From positions 1 through 64,000 of the forward strand of contig MWBK01000061.1 of NCBI GenBank assembly GCA_002069025.1: a stretch of DNA of 64,000 bases, given 5' to 3'. Source of the stretch: Bacteroidetes bacterium ADurb.Bin302 (lineage in GTDB: Bacteria > Bacteroidota > Bacteroidia > Bacteroidales > Paludibacteraceae). Numbering within the stretch: position 1 is the stretch's first letter; every line of letters starts with the position of its first letter. The translations under genes were made by a program, and so were the position numbers. The notes beneath the pieces are model-generated. The model did not search any database. It had not been told where the DNA came from and saw only the letters and a list, made by a program, of their open reading frames with translations. Positions 28,259-37,669 of this stretch are shown in pieces.

Positions 28259-30125
28259 TTTCCGTTGTATCTCCGTAAAATTTTGCGTTCATTATTCTTT
28301 CTTCCAAATATAAACGATTTGGACTAATTGAACGACGTAAATATTTTTCAATCATTAAGCTTGCAATAGGAACAGCCCATGTTGCACCAAAACCGGCATT
28401 TTCAACATATACGGCAATCGCTATTTTAGGATTGTCTTTAGGCGCAAAAGCAATAAAAATGGAGTGATCTTTTCCGTGTGGATTCTGTGCAGTTCCTGTT
28501 TTACCGCAAAATTCCAAACTATCAATTCGTCCGATACGTGCAGTACCTGCCATTACAGCACCTAGCATACCTTCATGCACAACATCAAAGTACTTCGATT
28601 CTATAGTTGAATAATGCTTAGTTCTATATTTAATATCAATGCTATCACCCTCAATAGACTTCATTATATGAGGTGTATAGAAATAACCTTTATTAGCTAT
28701 ACAAGCTGCTAAATTTGCTGTTTGAATAGGAGTTGCCAATACCTCACCTTGACCAATTGAGATTGAAATTATAGTAGAAGACCTCCAATGGTTCTTACCA
28801 TATATCTTATCATAACGCGAACTCTTAAGAATTAATCCGCTTTTTTCGTTAGGGAAATCAACACCTAATTTGTCGCCAAAACCTAGAGAAGTTACATGAC
28901 CACGCCAAACATCATACGCATGGCTTGATGTTTTGTACTTAGCAAGATTATTATCTAACATCTCTCTCAAGCAAAAACAATAATATGCATTACACGAGTT
29001 TTGAATTGATTGCGGCAAATTCAATGGAGAAGAATGTGCGTGACAACCTAATTTACGCCCTCCTCCGTAAAAATAACCTCCATGACAAGGGAAAGTTGTA
29101 TTATAATTGATAAGTTCCTCCTGTTGCATTACAAGTGCCTGTACAAGTTTAAATGTAGAACCAGGAGGGTACATAGCCATCATGGGTCTGTCGAATAATG
29201 GTTTATTCGGATCTTTCAATAATTCCGAATAATTGACTGAGCGTTTTCTACCAACTAACAAAGACGGATCAAATGAAGGGCTGGAAACCAATGCCAATAT
29301 TTCGCCTGTACTAGGTTCTATAGCTACAATACTTCCAAGTTTGTAGTTCATCAACTCTTCGCCATATTGTTGAAGTTCTATATCAAGTCCAACAGTTACA
29401 TTTTTGCCTGATTTTGGTAAAATATCTCTTTCGCCATTCTGATATCTACCTTTAATACGACCATGTACATCACGCAGCAAAATCTCAACACCCTTTTCAC
29501 CTCTAAGTTGCTCCTCGTATGTTTTCTCAATACCCGATTGGCCTTTATAGTCACCTTTCTTATAGTAAGAATCCGATTCTATCTGTTTTTGATTAACTTC
29601 ACCAATAGAACCAATTGCGTGGGCACCATGTGGTACTGTATATTCTCTCAAAACGCGTTGCTGAACAAATGTACCGGAGAAACGAAATTGTTTTTCTTGA
29701 AATCTACCATAATCTTCACCTGATAATTGCGACATAAACACTTGCGGAGTATATCTTGAATATCCGGGATTATTTTTACGGTCCTTTATTTCATTAATCC
29801 TTGTGATGAATTCTTCTTTCGTAATATTAAGTGTATTACAAAATGTCAATGTATCAAAATCGTGCATCTCACGCATAATTAACATCACATCATACACAGG
29901 TTGATTCGAAACAATTAATTTTCCGTTTCTATCATATATAAGACCTCTTGAAGGGTATATTGTTTTTTTAAGGAAGGCATTACTATCTGCATTATCTTTA
30001 TAAGAGGCATCAACAATCTGTAAAAAAAACAGACGACTAATATATATTATGGCAACAAATACTATAATCCAAGTAATAGTTTGTTGTCGTTTTTTGTAGT
30101 CTTGTTTATTTCTATAGTAACTCAT
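28233..30125 (-). CDS. mrdA: penicillin-binding protein 2 (peptidoglycan DD-transpeptidase)
   Basis: Class B PBP, partner of RodA in lateral wall synthesis. One N-terminal membrane anchor (about residues 17-36), the pedestal region with RGLIYDRNGKLI, then the transpeptidase domain with the SxxK nucleophile in PPGSTFKLVQ (near 325), SxN as NSCNAYY (near 380) and KTG in CGKTGTAQNPHG (near 540). Length 630 is normal. Overlaps mreD by 4 bases and rodA by 26. Confidence 0.96.
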   Translation of the reverse strand: MSYYRNKQDYKKRQQTITWIIVFVAIIYISRLFFLQIVDASYKDNADSNAFLKKTIYPSRGLIYDRNGKLIVSNQPVYDVMLIMREMHDFDTLTFCNTLNITKEEFITRINEIKDRKNNPGYSRYTPQVFMSQLSGEDYGRFQEKQFRFSGTFVQQRVLREYTVPHGAHAIGSIGEVNQKQIESDSYYKKGDYKGQSGIEKTYEEQLRGEKGVEILLRDVHGRIKGRYQNGERDILPKSGKNVTVGLDIELQQYGEELMNYKLGSIVAIEPSTGEILALVSSPSFDPSLLVGRKRSVNYSELLKDPNKPLFDRPMMAMYPPGSTFKLVQALVMQQEELINYNTTFPCHGGYFYGGGRKLGCHAHSSPLNLPQSIQNSCNAYYCFCLREMLDNNLAKYKTSSHAYDVWRGHVTSLGFGDKLGVDFPNEKSGLILKSSRYDKIYGKNHWRSSTIISISIGQGEVLATPIQTANLAACIANKGYFYTPHIMKSIEGDSIDIKYRTKHYSTIESKYFDVVHEGMLGAVMAGTARIGRIDSLEFCGKTGTAQNPHGKDHSIFIAFAPKDNPKIAIAVYVENAGFGATWAVPIASLMIEKYLRRSISPNRLYLEERIMNAKFYGDTTENGTESKPD

Positions 30126-30622
30126 TTTTTTCGCGCCAAATCATAACAGAGTATTAGAAGCAAAGTAACAATGGTATTAGATACAACACGCAAAAGAGTA
30201 AACCAAAAAAATCTTACAGAAAGTGTTTCTAAATAAAACAAAAGAGCATGATGCACAAAAACAATTCCTATTGCATATTTAATATAATTTCCAAAACCAA
30301 AACTTTTAATTGATGGAGATGTTAATGCAAAATCATTATGCGAAAACAATGCATTAATCCAAGTATTACGGAAAAACGCAACAAATACACAGGCAAACGC
30401 GTGTATTCCCATAGTATTACTAAACATATCTATAAGCATACCAAGAATAAACGACAAAATCATTGCCCAATTCTTATTGATGCCAACAGGTAAACTTAAT
30501 ATGAAAATTACATATATGTATGGGCTTATAAATCCAAAATAATCAATATTGTCAAATAACACAACTTGTAAGAAAACAAGCACAATAAATAAGACAGTAT
30601 TTCGTAAGATTGATTCTATCAT
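30122..30622 (-). CDS. mreD: rod shape-determining protein MreD
   Basis: A 166-residue inner-membrane protein with about five membrane segments; it links MreC to the elongation complex. Sequence conservation in MreD is weak, but the pattern LPVGINKNWAMILSFILGMLIDMFSNTMGIHAFACVFVAFFR and the position between mreC and mrdA fix the assignment. ATG overlaps the mreC stop by one base and its own stop overlaps mrdA by four. Confidence 0.9.
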   Translation of the reverse strand: MIESILRNTVLFIVLVFLQVVLFDNIDYFGFISPYIYVIFILSLPVGINKNWAMILSFILGMLIDMFSNTMGIHAFACVFVAFFRNTWINALFSHNDFALTSPSIKSFGFGNYIKYAIGIVFVHHALLFYLETLSVRFFWFTLLRVVSNTIVTLLLILCYDLARKK

Positions 30623-31455
30623 TATTTTATGCTCCTTTCCAATTCTTGTAATTCAGTACTGTTTGCAAATACGATAATATCAACATACGACAAACGTCTG
30701 AAATCGGTTGATAATTCTACTTTAATAGAATAAAAATTATCTGATTCTGTCAATTCTTTTTCTACAACTTTACCTGCAGGAATTCCTTCCGGAAAGATTG
30801 ATGAAAAACCACTAGTACTAAGCGTTTCGTTAAGACGAACAGGTACGTGACGCGGAATTTCCTCAAGACTGGCATACATAGGATTAACTCCATCCCAAAC
30901 TAAAGAACCAAAATTTTTACAAGAATCAAGACGACAACTTATTTTTGACTGCGGATTTAATAATGATAAAACTACGCAGAAATTCTTTGAAACGGTTTGA
31001 ACAACACCCACAATACCTTCGCTACAAACAACTCCCATATCAGGTTTTACTCCGTCTCTTTCACCTTTGTTTAAAGTTATATAATTTTGAAATTTATTGA
31101 CCGTATTGCCAATAACCTTAGCCCTGATATAATGATAATCTTTATCTGCATCAATATAAATTGAATCTTGTACAGTGTCTTGGTAAGTCGACATCCTATT
31201 TGACATTTCCAATAATTGATTTTTTAATGCAGTATTTTGTTCTGATAGTAAATCGTTATTATGACGTAGGTTAAAGTAACCTGTTACCATATCAACAGTA
31301 TTAAAAACATTTCCGCTAACAACATTCGATGTGCTTAAAAACACCGAACGATGGTAATTGTTTTGATTTACCATCAATATTATCGCAACTATCTCTAAAC
31401 ATAAGAACAATAGTAACGAACTGAATTTTATCAAAAAACGGATAAGGTTTCCCAT
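30622..31455 (-). CDS. mreC: rod shape-determining protein MreC
   Basis: A 277-residue bitopic protein: membrane anchor at about residues 9-28, a coiled-coil segment at about 60-100 (NNDLLSEQNTALKNQLLEMSNR), then the periplasmic beta domain with the conserved VIGNTVNKFQNYITLNKGERDGVKPDMGVV. It scaffolds PBP2 and RodA. Expressed with mreD downstream; a GC-rich hairpin separates it from mreB. Confidence 0.93.
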   Translation of the reverse strand: MGNLIRFLIKFSSLLLFLCLEIVAIILMVNQNNYHRSVFLSTSNVVSGNVFNTVDMVTGYFNLRHNNDLLSEQNTALKNQLLEMSNRMSTYQDTVQDSIYIDADKDYHYIRAKVIGNTVNKFQNYITLNKGERDGVKPDMGVVCSEGIVGVVQTVSKNFCVVLSLLNPQSKISCRLDSCKNFGSLVWDGVNPMYASLEEIPRHVPVRLNETLSTSGFSSIFPEGIPAGKVVEKELTESDNFYSIKVELSTDFRRLSYVDIIVFANSTELQELERSIK

Positions 31456-31471
31456 TTTATTATGTACAAGA

Positions 31472-31497
31472 AGCCGCCGATTAAGAAACCGGCGGCT
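31472..31497 (-). other. GC-rich hairpin between mreB and mreC
   Basis: AGCCGCCG (31472-31479) and CGGCGGCT (31490-31497) form a perfect 8-bp stem with a 10-base loop in the 57-base gap. No T run follows on the minus strand, so it is more likely a partial terminator or an mRNA stability element that lets mreB exceed mreC. Confidence 0.7.
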
Positions 31498-31512
31498 GTG
31501 TTCATAAAACTA

Positions 31513-32538
31513 TTAACGCATTAAGAACGAATAATTATCAACATTCTTAAGAGCAAGACCGGTTCCACGTGCTACTGCATGTAATGGATCGTCTGCTATA
31601 TGAAATTGAATATTCATTTTATCGTACAAACGCTTGCTTAAACCGCGTAACAAAGCACCGCCCCCTGACAAGAAAATACCATTTCGCACTATATCTGCAT
31701 ACAACTCAGGAGGAGTTTGCTCTAAAGCACTTAATATAGCTGTTTCCATTTTTGAAATTGATTTATCCAAACAATGTGCGATCTCCTGATAAGAAACAGG
31801 TACTTCCATTGGCAAGGCTGTCATACGATTTGGACCATGAACTATATAATCTTCCGGAGCTTCCTCATCGCTAAGTTCAGTTAAAGCTGAACCAACATTA
31901 ATCTTAATCAACTCTGCAGTACGCTCACCTACTTTAATGTTGTGCATTCTGCCCATATATTCTTGAATATCGGCAGTTAAATCATCACCTGCGATACGAA
32001 TTGAACGATTACAAACCAAACCTCCTAAAGAGATAACAGCAATTTCTGTTGTACCACCACCTATGTCAACTATCATGTTGCCTTCGGGTGCTTCTACATC
32101 AAGTCCGATACCCATAGCTGAAGCCATTGGCTCGAAAACCATATAAATATCACGACCACCGGCATGTTCAGAAGAGTCACGTACAGCACGCATTTCTACC
32201 TCAGTAATTCCGGAAGGAATACCTACAACCATTTTTAATGATGGAGAGAAGAAACTATTCTTCGAACTAATCATTTTAATCATGCCGCGAATCATCATCT
32301 CTGCAGCATAAAAGTCTGCAATAACACCATCTCTTAGAGGACGTACTGTGCGGATATGATCATGCTCTTTCCCTTGCATCTGACGAGCTTGTTTACCAAT
32401 AGCAACCAATTTGTCAGTTCGCTTGTCTAGAGCTACTATTGATGGTTCATCTAATACGATTTTTCCATTCTGGATAATAATCGTATTCGCCGTTCCAAGA
32501 TCCATGGCGATTTCTTGTGTAAATGAAAATAATCCCAT
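31513..32538 (-). CDS. mreB: rod shape-determining protein MreB (actin homolog)
   Basis: Bacterial actin that positions the elongation complex. Phosphate 1 motif AMDLGTANTIIIQNG at the N-terminus, phosphate 2 VDIGGGTTEIAVISLGG (about residue 160), adenosine motif FLSGGGALLRGLSKRL (about 288). Length 341 is typical. A TATTTTTG -7 box on the minus strand (32577-32570) suggests a promoter of its own after purH. Confidence 0.97.
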   Translation of the reverse strand: MGLFSFTQEIAMDLGTANTIIIQNGKIVLDEPSIVALDKRTDKLVAIGKQARQMQGKEHDHIRTVRPLRDGVIADFYAAEMMIRGMIKMISSKNSFFSPSLKMVVGIPSGITEVEMRAVRDSSEHAGGRDIYMVFEPMASAMGIGLDVEAPEGNMIVDIGGGTTEIAVISLGGLVCNRSIRIAGDDLTADIQEYMGRMHNIKVGERTAELIKINVGSALTELSDEEAPEDYIVHGPNRMTALPMEVPVSYQEIAHCLDKSISKMETAILSALEQTPPELYADIVRNGIFLSGGGALLRGLSKRLYDKMNIQFHIADDPLHAVARGTGLALKNVDNYSFLMR

Positions 32539-32579
32539 CTTATTCTAAATAATTTATTTAATACAATTTCAAAAATATC

Positions 32580-34100
32580 TTAATGTTTAAAGTGCCTAAT
32601 TCCTGTCGTCACCATTGCTATTCCATTGTTCTCACAGAAATCAATTGTCAACTGATCTTTAATAGATCCTCCCGGTTGAACAACTGCCGTGATACCTGCA
32701 TTGTAAGCAATCTCTACGCAATCAGGAAATGGGAAGAAAGCATCAGATGCCATAACTGCACCATGTAAATCCATATTGAATGTGCCGGCTTTTTCTATAG
32801 CTTGGCGTAAAGAATCTACTCTTGATGTTTGACCTATACCGCTAGCACATAATTGTTTGTTTTTAGCAAGAACAATAGCATTGGATTTTGAATGTTTTAC
32901 AACTTTATTTGCAAAAATCATATCTTCAATCTCAGCTTTGCTCGGCTGTTTGGTAGTTACTTGTTTAAAATCCTTTTCTGTTTCTACACTAGTATCACGA
33001 TCTTGAGATAGTAAACCATTTAAAACTGAACGGAATTGCTTTGTTGGAATTTTTGTCTCTTTTTGAATAAGAATAATACGATTTTTTTTCTGAGATAAGA
33101 TTTCCAAAGCATCCATATCATAATCAGGTGCAATAATTACTTCAAAAAATATTTTGTTTATTTCTTCTGATGTAGTTTTATCAATCGGTTTATTTGTTAT
33201 TAGTACACCACCAAAAGCAGAAACAGGATCACTGGCTAAAGCATCAGTCCATGCCTCTAAAAGAGTATTGCGAGATGCTATTCCACAGGCATTGTTATGT
33301 TTTAATATTGCAAATGTAGTTTCATCAAAATCAGCAATTAAATTAACTGCTGCATCAATGTCAAGCAGATTATTGTATGATATCTCCTTACCTTGCAATT
33401 GCTCAAACATTTCATCAAAATTACCATAGAAAAATCCTTTTTGATGAGGGTTTTCTCCGTAACGCAATGATTTGATATCATCTTTTGCGTATCTGAAAGA
33501 TGATTGAGCATCACCATCGAAATAATTGAAAATAGCTGAATCATACAAAGATGATACTCCAAATGCTTCTTTAGCAAAAAATTTGCGTTGCTCTAAAGTA
33601 CTGTTTGCACCATTCTCGTCTAACAAATCTATTAGCGAAGCATATTGATTCTGAGATGCAACGATTATTACATCAGCAAAATTCTTAGCAGCTGCTCTAA
33701 TAAGAGATATGCCGCCTATGTCAATTTTTTCAATAATATCTTTTTCAGAAGCTCCTGAAGCAACAGTTGCTTCAAATGGATACAAGTCAACAATTACAAG
33801 GTCAATTTCAGGAATTTCGTATTTAGACATTTGCTCTAAGTCCTCCTCATTATTACGACGTCCCAAAATACCTCCGAATACTTTCGGATGAAGAGTTTTT
33901 ACTCTACCTCCTAATATAGAGGGATAACCTGTCAAGTTTTCAACGGCTTGACACGGAACGCCCAATGATTCAATGAATGATTGGGTTCCACCTGTTGAAA
34001 GTAGTTTTACTCCTTCTGAGTTTAATTTCAGAATGATTTTGTCTAAGTTCTCCTTGTGGTAAACTGATACAAGGGCAGTTTTGATTTGTTTTTGTTCCAT
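32580..34100 (-). CDS. purH: bifunctional AICAR formyltransferase / IMP cyclohydrolase PurH
   Basis: Catalyses the last two steps of IMP synthesis. The N-terminal ~200 residues are the cyclohydrolase (MGS-like) domain with LLSTGGTQSFIESLG and GGRVKTLHPKVFGGIL; the rest is the formyltransferase domain with RYGENPHQKG, KHNNACGIA and VQPGGSIKD. Length 506 is normal. A TAGCTTTG -7 box is at 34140-34133 (minus). Placement just upstream of mreB is common in Bacteroidales. Confidence 0.97.
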   Translation of the reverse strand: MEQKQIKTALVSVYHKENLDKIILKLNSEGVKLLSTGGTQSFIESLGVPCQAVENLTGYPSILGGRVKTLHPKVFGGILGRRNNEEDLEQMSKYEIPEIDLVIVDLYPFEATVASGASEKDIIEKIDIGGISLIRAAAKNFADVIIVASQNQYASLIDLLDENGANSTLEQRKFFAKEAFGVSSLYDSAIFNYFDGDAQSSFRYAKDDIKSLRYGENPHQKGFFYGNFDEMFEQLQGKEISYNNLLDIDAAVNLIADFDETTFAILKHNNACGIASRNTLLEAWTDALASDPVSAFGGVLITNKPIDKTTSEEINKIFFEVIIAPDYDMDALEILSQKKNRIILIQKETKIPTKQFRSVLNGLLSQDRDTSVETEKDFKQVTTKQPSKAEIEDMIFANKVVKHSKSNAIVLAKNKQLCASGIGQTSRVDSLRQAIEKAGTFNMDLHGAVMASDAFFPFPDCVEIAYNAGITAVVQPGGSIKDQLTIDFCENNGIAMVTTGIRHFKH

Positions 34101-34210
34101 TGCGGATATGTCGGTTTGGGATTAAAGCCTTGCAAAGCTACAAAATGTAACGACAATTACCGCGTACATTAATAAGAAAAAAGTAAAAAACCGCCGATTG
34201 TTGAAAGATT

Positions 34211-34702
34211 TTACTTGCGCAGGTATGTTACGAAAGAATATGAGTATTTATGCTTCTCGTCAGCCGGGTTTTTTTCTTCTTTTTCGAGCCTCCAAATTTG
34301 AGTATCAATATTGGGGAAAAACACGTCTGATTCAAAGCGACCATCTATTATAGTCAATTCAAGACGATTGGCATGCGCAAGTGCTTGTGAATAGATTGAA
34401 GCACCTCCAATTACAAAAACATCCTCGTCCGATGAACAAAGAGCGAACGCACTATCCAAAGAGTCAACCACTTCGCATTTCGCAATTTTTAAATCTTTTT
34501 GACGAGAAATTACAATATTTCGTCTATTTGGCAATGCGCCATTGGGTAAAGAATCATAGGTTTTTCGTCCCATAATTACAGTATGACCTGTCGTTAATTG
34601 CTTGAAATGCTTTAAATCATTAGGTAAGTAACAAAGCAACTGGCCTTTATAACCTATTCCTCGCATCTCATCCATTGCGACTATCAAAACCAAATTTGGC
34701 AT
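34211..34702 (-). CDS. folA: dihydrofolate reductase
   Basis: NADPH-dependent reduction of dihydrofolate to tetrahydrofolate. The 163-residue product has MDEMRGIGYKG (substrate loop), the catalytic acid D29 in LPNDLKHFKQLT, the NADPH motif GRKTYDSLP and the C-terminal FVIGGASIYSQAL. The usual W-H before L-P-x-D is replaced by C-Y (LLCYLPNDL). It is near thyA, its metabolic partner (thymidylate synthase produces dihydrofolate), but a plus-strand small RNA cassette lies between the two genes. Confidence 0.95.
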   Translation of the reverse strand: MPNLVLIVAMDEMRGIGYKGQLLCYLPNDLKHFKQLTTGHTVIMGRKTYDSLPNGALPNRRNIVISRQKDLKIAKCEVVDSLDSAFALCSSDEDVFVIGGASIYSQALAHANRLELTIIDGRFESDVFFPNIDTQIWRLEKEEKNPADEKHKYSYSFVTYLRK

Positions 34703-34724
34703 ATTCTAATTATTTAACTTAAAT

Positions 34725-34741
34725 ATATGTTCTACAACATA
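34725..34741 (+). promoter_or_regulatory. 17-base dyad upstream of small RNA cassette, copy 1
   Basis: ATATGTTCTACAACATA, with TATGTT and AACATA as inverted arms. It covers the -33 position of the downstream promoter. It matches the element at 55549-55565 in 14 of 17 bases, at the same distance (9-10 bases) from the -7 box. Confidence 0.6.
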
Positions 34742-34750
34742 AAAACTCCG

Positions 34751-34758
34751 TACTTTTG
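34751..34758 (+). promoter_or_regulatory. -7 box of small RNA cassette, copy 1
   Basis: TACTTTTG at 34751-34758 with a weak -33 (TGTT at 34728-34731, 19-base spacer) inside the dyad. Predicted transcript start is about 34763-34765. Confidence 0.6.
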
Positions 34759-34763
34759 CAGTG

Positions 34764-34832
34764 TGATTTTTCATAGTATTTGATTTTAAGGTTAACAAAT
34801 AGGTACTCAGGCGTGAGTGCCTTTTGTTTTTT
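34764..34832 (+). ncRNA. candidate small RNA, copy 1 (two-hairpin, about 70 nt)
   Basis: From the predicted start to the end of a strong intrinsic terminator there is no usable reading frame. The RNA would fold as hairpin 1, TATTTG (34777-34782) with CAAATA (34796-34801) and loop ATTTTAAGGTTAA, directly followed by terminator hairpin 2, GGTACTCA (34802-34809), loop GGCG, TGAGTGCC (34814-34821) and TTTTGTTTTTT. Compared with the copy at 55589-55658 only three substitutions and one extra T are seen over about 75 bases, while flanks differ. The transcript ends 5 bases before the thyA stop codon on the other strand. It resembles sequences I believe recur in Bacteroidales, but I cannot name a family. 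Confidence 0.65.
34802..34832 (+). terminator. terminator of small RNA copy 1
   Basis: 8-bp stem (one G-T pair) with a 4-base loop, then TTTTGTTTTTT. On the minus strand the stem is not followed by Ts, so it serves only the plus-strand transcript. Confidence 0.85.
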
Positions 34833-34837
34833 ATAGG

Positions 34838-35632
34838 CTAAACAGATACTGCACCTGCAATATGAGGATGTGGATTATAATTCACTAGTTCGAAATCTTC
34901 AAAATGAAAACCAAAGATATCTTTTACATCAGGATTCACATTCATTGTAGGTAATTCGCGTGGTTCACGAGATAATTGCAATTTCACTTGATCAATATGA
35001 TTCAGGTATATATGCGCATCTCCAAATGTATGAATAAAATCACCCGGCTCCAAATCACATACCTGCGCCATCATAAGCAATAATAAAGAATATGATGCAA
35101 TATTAAACGGAACCCCTAAGAAGATGTCTGCACTGCGTTGATACAACTGAAGACTTAACTTACCATCTGCAACATAAAACTGAAAAAATGCATGACACGG
35201 CGGTAAGTTCATATTCGGAATATCTGCTACGTTCCAAGCACTTACTATGATACGTCTTGAGTCCGGATTCTTTTTAATTGTTTCAACCGTTTCTTTAATT
35301 TGATCTATATGACCGCCATTATAATCGGGCCATGACCGCCATTGATAACCATAAATGTGACCTAAGTTTCCGTCAGCGTCAGCCCACTCATTCCAAATTT
35401 TAACGCCATTATCTTGCAGATACTTAACATTGGTATCGCCATTTAAAAACCACAGTAATTCGTAAATAATTGATTTAAGATGCAATTTCTTTGTGGTTAA
35501 CGTAGGGAATCCATCTGCCATATTAAACCGCATCTGATGCCCAAAAACACTTATTGTACCTGTGCCGGTACGATCTTCCTTACGCACTCCTTCGTTCATT
35601 ACACGATTCAATAAATCCAAATACTGCTTCAT
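34838..35632 (-). CDS. thyA: thymidylate synthase
   Basis: Methylates dUMP to dTMP with methylenetetrahydrofolate. The 264-residue product carries the catalytic cysteine C146 in [12 protein letters not shown], the phosphate-binding RRIIVSAWN and RTGTGT loops, and GDAHIYLNH. Same length and cysteine number as E. coli ThyA. A TATCTTTG -7 box (35665-35658, minus) lies in the gap after porE, so it probably has its own promoter. Confidence 0.97.
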   Translation of the reverse strand: MKQYLDLLNRVMNEGVRKEDRTGTGTISVFGHQMRFNMADGFPTLTTKKLHLKSIIYELLWFLNGDTNVKYLQDNGVKIWNEWADADGNLGHIYGYQWRSWPDYNGGHIDQIKETVETIKKNPDSRRIIVSAWNVADIPNMNLPPCHAFFQFYVADGKLSLQLYQRSADIFLGVPFNIASYSLLLLMMAQVCDLEPGDFIHTFGDAHIYLNHIDQVKLQLSREPRELPTMNVNPDVKDIFGFHFEDFELVNYNPHPHIAGAVSV

Positions 35633-35671
35633 AGATTAAATATTATAGAGGTCGAAACAAAGATACTAATT

Positions 35672-37669
35672 TTAATACATTTTGTAAGTAGTCTTCAAAA
35701 CTTTAAACTCAGTACGTCGATTTATTTGATTAGCTATTTCTTGTTCTTCTGATTTTAAACCTTCAATAAACTCGTTATCCAAAGGAGTATCAACTTTTAA
35801 GAAACGATATTGCTTAACAAGTGCCTTATCAGGAACAACAGGTACAGACTCGCCATATCCTTTTGAAGACAACCTATCCTTTTCAATGCCTTTTACTGTA
35901 AGATAATCAACAACTGATTTTGCTCTTTGACCTGACAATAACAAGTTTGTCTCATCAGAGCCTACAAAGTCTGTATGTGCACCAATCTCAATAGTTATAT
36001 TCGGATTGTCTTTTAGCAATTCAACTAATTCGTCAAGACCTGCAGATGATTCCGGAGTCAACTCTGCAGAACCAAATTTAAAGAATATATTATTCATTTT
36101 AACCGGCTTGCTCACAGAATTAAGTTGAAAATCCATAGTAAAGTTTTGACTCTTTTCTAGATCTGCCACATCAAGAATTTTCTTGCTGTTTAAAAATCCT
36201 CTGCAAGTAGCTAAAAGCACATACTTGGTATTTTTATTAATAGATGCGGTATAAGAACCGTTCTTTTTAGTCTGGATGTTTGCTATAGAACCATCATTCC
36301 CCACCATTCTCACACGAGCATCACCCAAGTTCTCTCCTTTAGAATCTGTAATTACACCCACCACCGAAAAATTCAAAACAGGTTTTGAAAATTTATATAT
36401 ATGATCATAGCCTTTGCGGTCATTTCTGTTTGAAGAGAAGAATCCCCAATCTTGTTTTCCGGCAAAACTTATTCCAAAATCATCAAAATTTGAATTTATA
36501 GGCTTCAAAAGATTAACTACGTCCCATTCATCGGCATCAGAGAATTTTGCTTTTGGCCTTTTAGACGCTGCAAAAATATCAAGTCCTCCTAAACCCGGAT
36601 GTCCATCTGAAGAGAAATACATTACTCCATCAGCACGGAAATAAGGAAACATTTCTTCGCCCTTTGTATTAATTGTAGGTCCTAGATTTTCGGGTATATC
36701 CCATCCATCACCGGTCTTAGCAACACGCCAAATATCTCTTCCCCCAAATCCTCCATCCATATCAGAAACAAAATATAAATATGCACCATCAGGCGATAAA
36801 GCAGGATGAGCAGTAGTTATACTAGAGTCTTTTAAGATTTGAAGTTTTTGCGGTTCAGACCATGCTCCACCATTACGTTTGCACATATAAATGGCAGCTC
36901 CCAATGTCTCACCTTTAACTACTTTGCTCAGGGTATAATACAATTCCTGGCCATCAGCCGAGAAAGAGCAAGTACCCTCATCAAACTCAGTATTTATCTC
37001 TCCTTCTAAAGGATTTGGCGACTCCCACTTACCTTGAGCATTTGTTTTAGAAGAATAAATATCGTTATTGCGTTGACCTGTTATTCTGCTGGTCTTTGTT
37101 TTTTTTGCACCTCTTGCGACTCGTGTGGAATTAAAATATAGTACATCGCCATCGGCAGATGCAAAGGCAGGACAAAATTCCGAATACTTAGAATTGAAAG
37201 TAGGATCTTTTATAATTTCGTAAGCGGTGATTTTTTCCCAATCGGCAATTGCTTTCTCACAAGATTCTATTCCGTTTTTTGCCAATTCATTACCCGGTCG
37301 CATTTGCTCGTACTGATAATACATTTTAATTGCTTCCTTGTATTTACCATTACGACGTAATACTTCAGCGTAATAATATGTCAGCAAGCTATCCTTGCAT
37401 CCATATTTTACAGCATTTTTAAATGCAGTTTCGGCACGTTTATTGTTTTCGACAATCCGATAAGCATTGCCCATTTTATAAGCTACATCCGCCTTTAGAA
37501 CTCGTTTCTTAGTTGGTACATTCGGATATATGCTGCGATACATTTCAGCAGCACGATAATATTCACCCAAGGCGAACTTTTTATCCGCCTTGGTGATTCG
37601 GGCATTAAGACTACAGGAAGCGAATAAAACGACCGTTAGAAGGCCTATCAATATTCGCTTAATCATCAT
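35672..37669 (-). CDS. porE: PorE-like OmpA-family lipoprotein (type IX secretion)
   Basis: A 665-residue lipoprotein (lipobox FASC, cysteine at residue 19) with TPR-like repeats (about 25-150: ADKKFALGEYYRAAEMY, AYKMGNAYRIVENNKRAE), WD40/PD40 repeats (about 170-420: YFNSTRVARG, HPALSPDGAYLYFVSDMDGGFGG), a carboxypeptidase-regulatory-like domain (about 435-510) and a C-terminal OmpA peptidoglycan-binding domain (IFFKFGSAELTPES, IEIGAHTDFVG). This order and length match PorE of the type IX secretion system, which ties the machine to peptidoglycan. Translation is coupled to rprY by ATGA. Another PD40-OmpA lipoprotein is the alternative. Confidence 0.85.
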   Translation of the reverse strand: MMIKRILIGLLTVVLFASCSLNARITKADKKFALGEYYRAAEMYRSIYPNVPTKKRVLKADVAYKMGNAYRIVENNKRAETAFKNAVKYGCKDSLLTYYYAEVLRRNGKYKEAIKMYYQYEQMRPGNELAKNGIESCEKAIADWEKITAYEIIKDPTFNSKYSEFCPAFASADGDVLYFNSTRVARGAKKTKTSRITGQRNNDIYSSKTNAQGKWESPNPLEGEINTEFDEGTCSFSADGQELYYTLSKVVKGETLGAAIYMCKRNGGAWSEPQKLQILKDSSITTAHPALSPDGAYLYFVSDMDGGFGGRDIWRVAKTGDGWDIPENLGPTINTKGEEMFPYFRADGVMYFSSDGHPGLGGLDIFAASKRPKAKFSDADEWDVVNLLKPINSNFDDFGISFAGKQDWGFFSSNRNDRKGYDHIYKFSKPVLNFSVVGVITDSKGENLGDARVRMVGNDGSIANIQTKKNGSYTASINKNTKYVLLATCRGFLNSKKILDVADLEKSQNFTMDFQLNSVSKPVKMNNIFFKFGSAELTPESSAGLDELVELLKDNPNITIEIGAHTDFVGSDETNLLLSGQRAKSVVDYLTVKGIEKDRLSSKGYGESVPVVPDKALVKQYRFLKVDTPLDNEFIEGLKSEEQEIANQINRRTEFKVLKTTYKMY

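Noticed and set aside
34751..34832. Reading the small RNA as a leader peptide (GTG ATT TTT CAT AGT ATT TGA)
   Set aside because: Copy 2 has an extra T that shifts this frame, so the peptide is not conserved; the RNA structure is.
34764..34832. Treating the cassettes as thyA or dprA terminators
   Set aside because: Those genes are on the minus strand, and the T tract follows the stem only on the plus strand.
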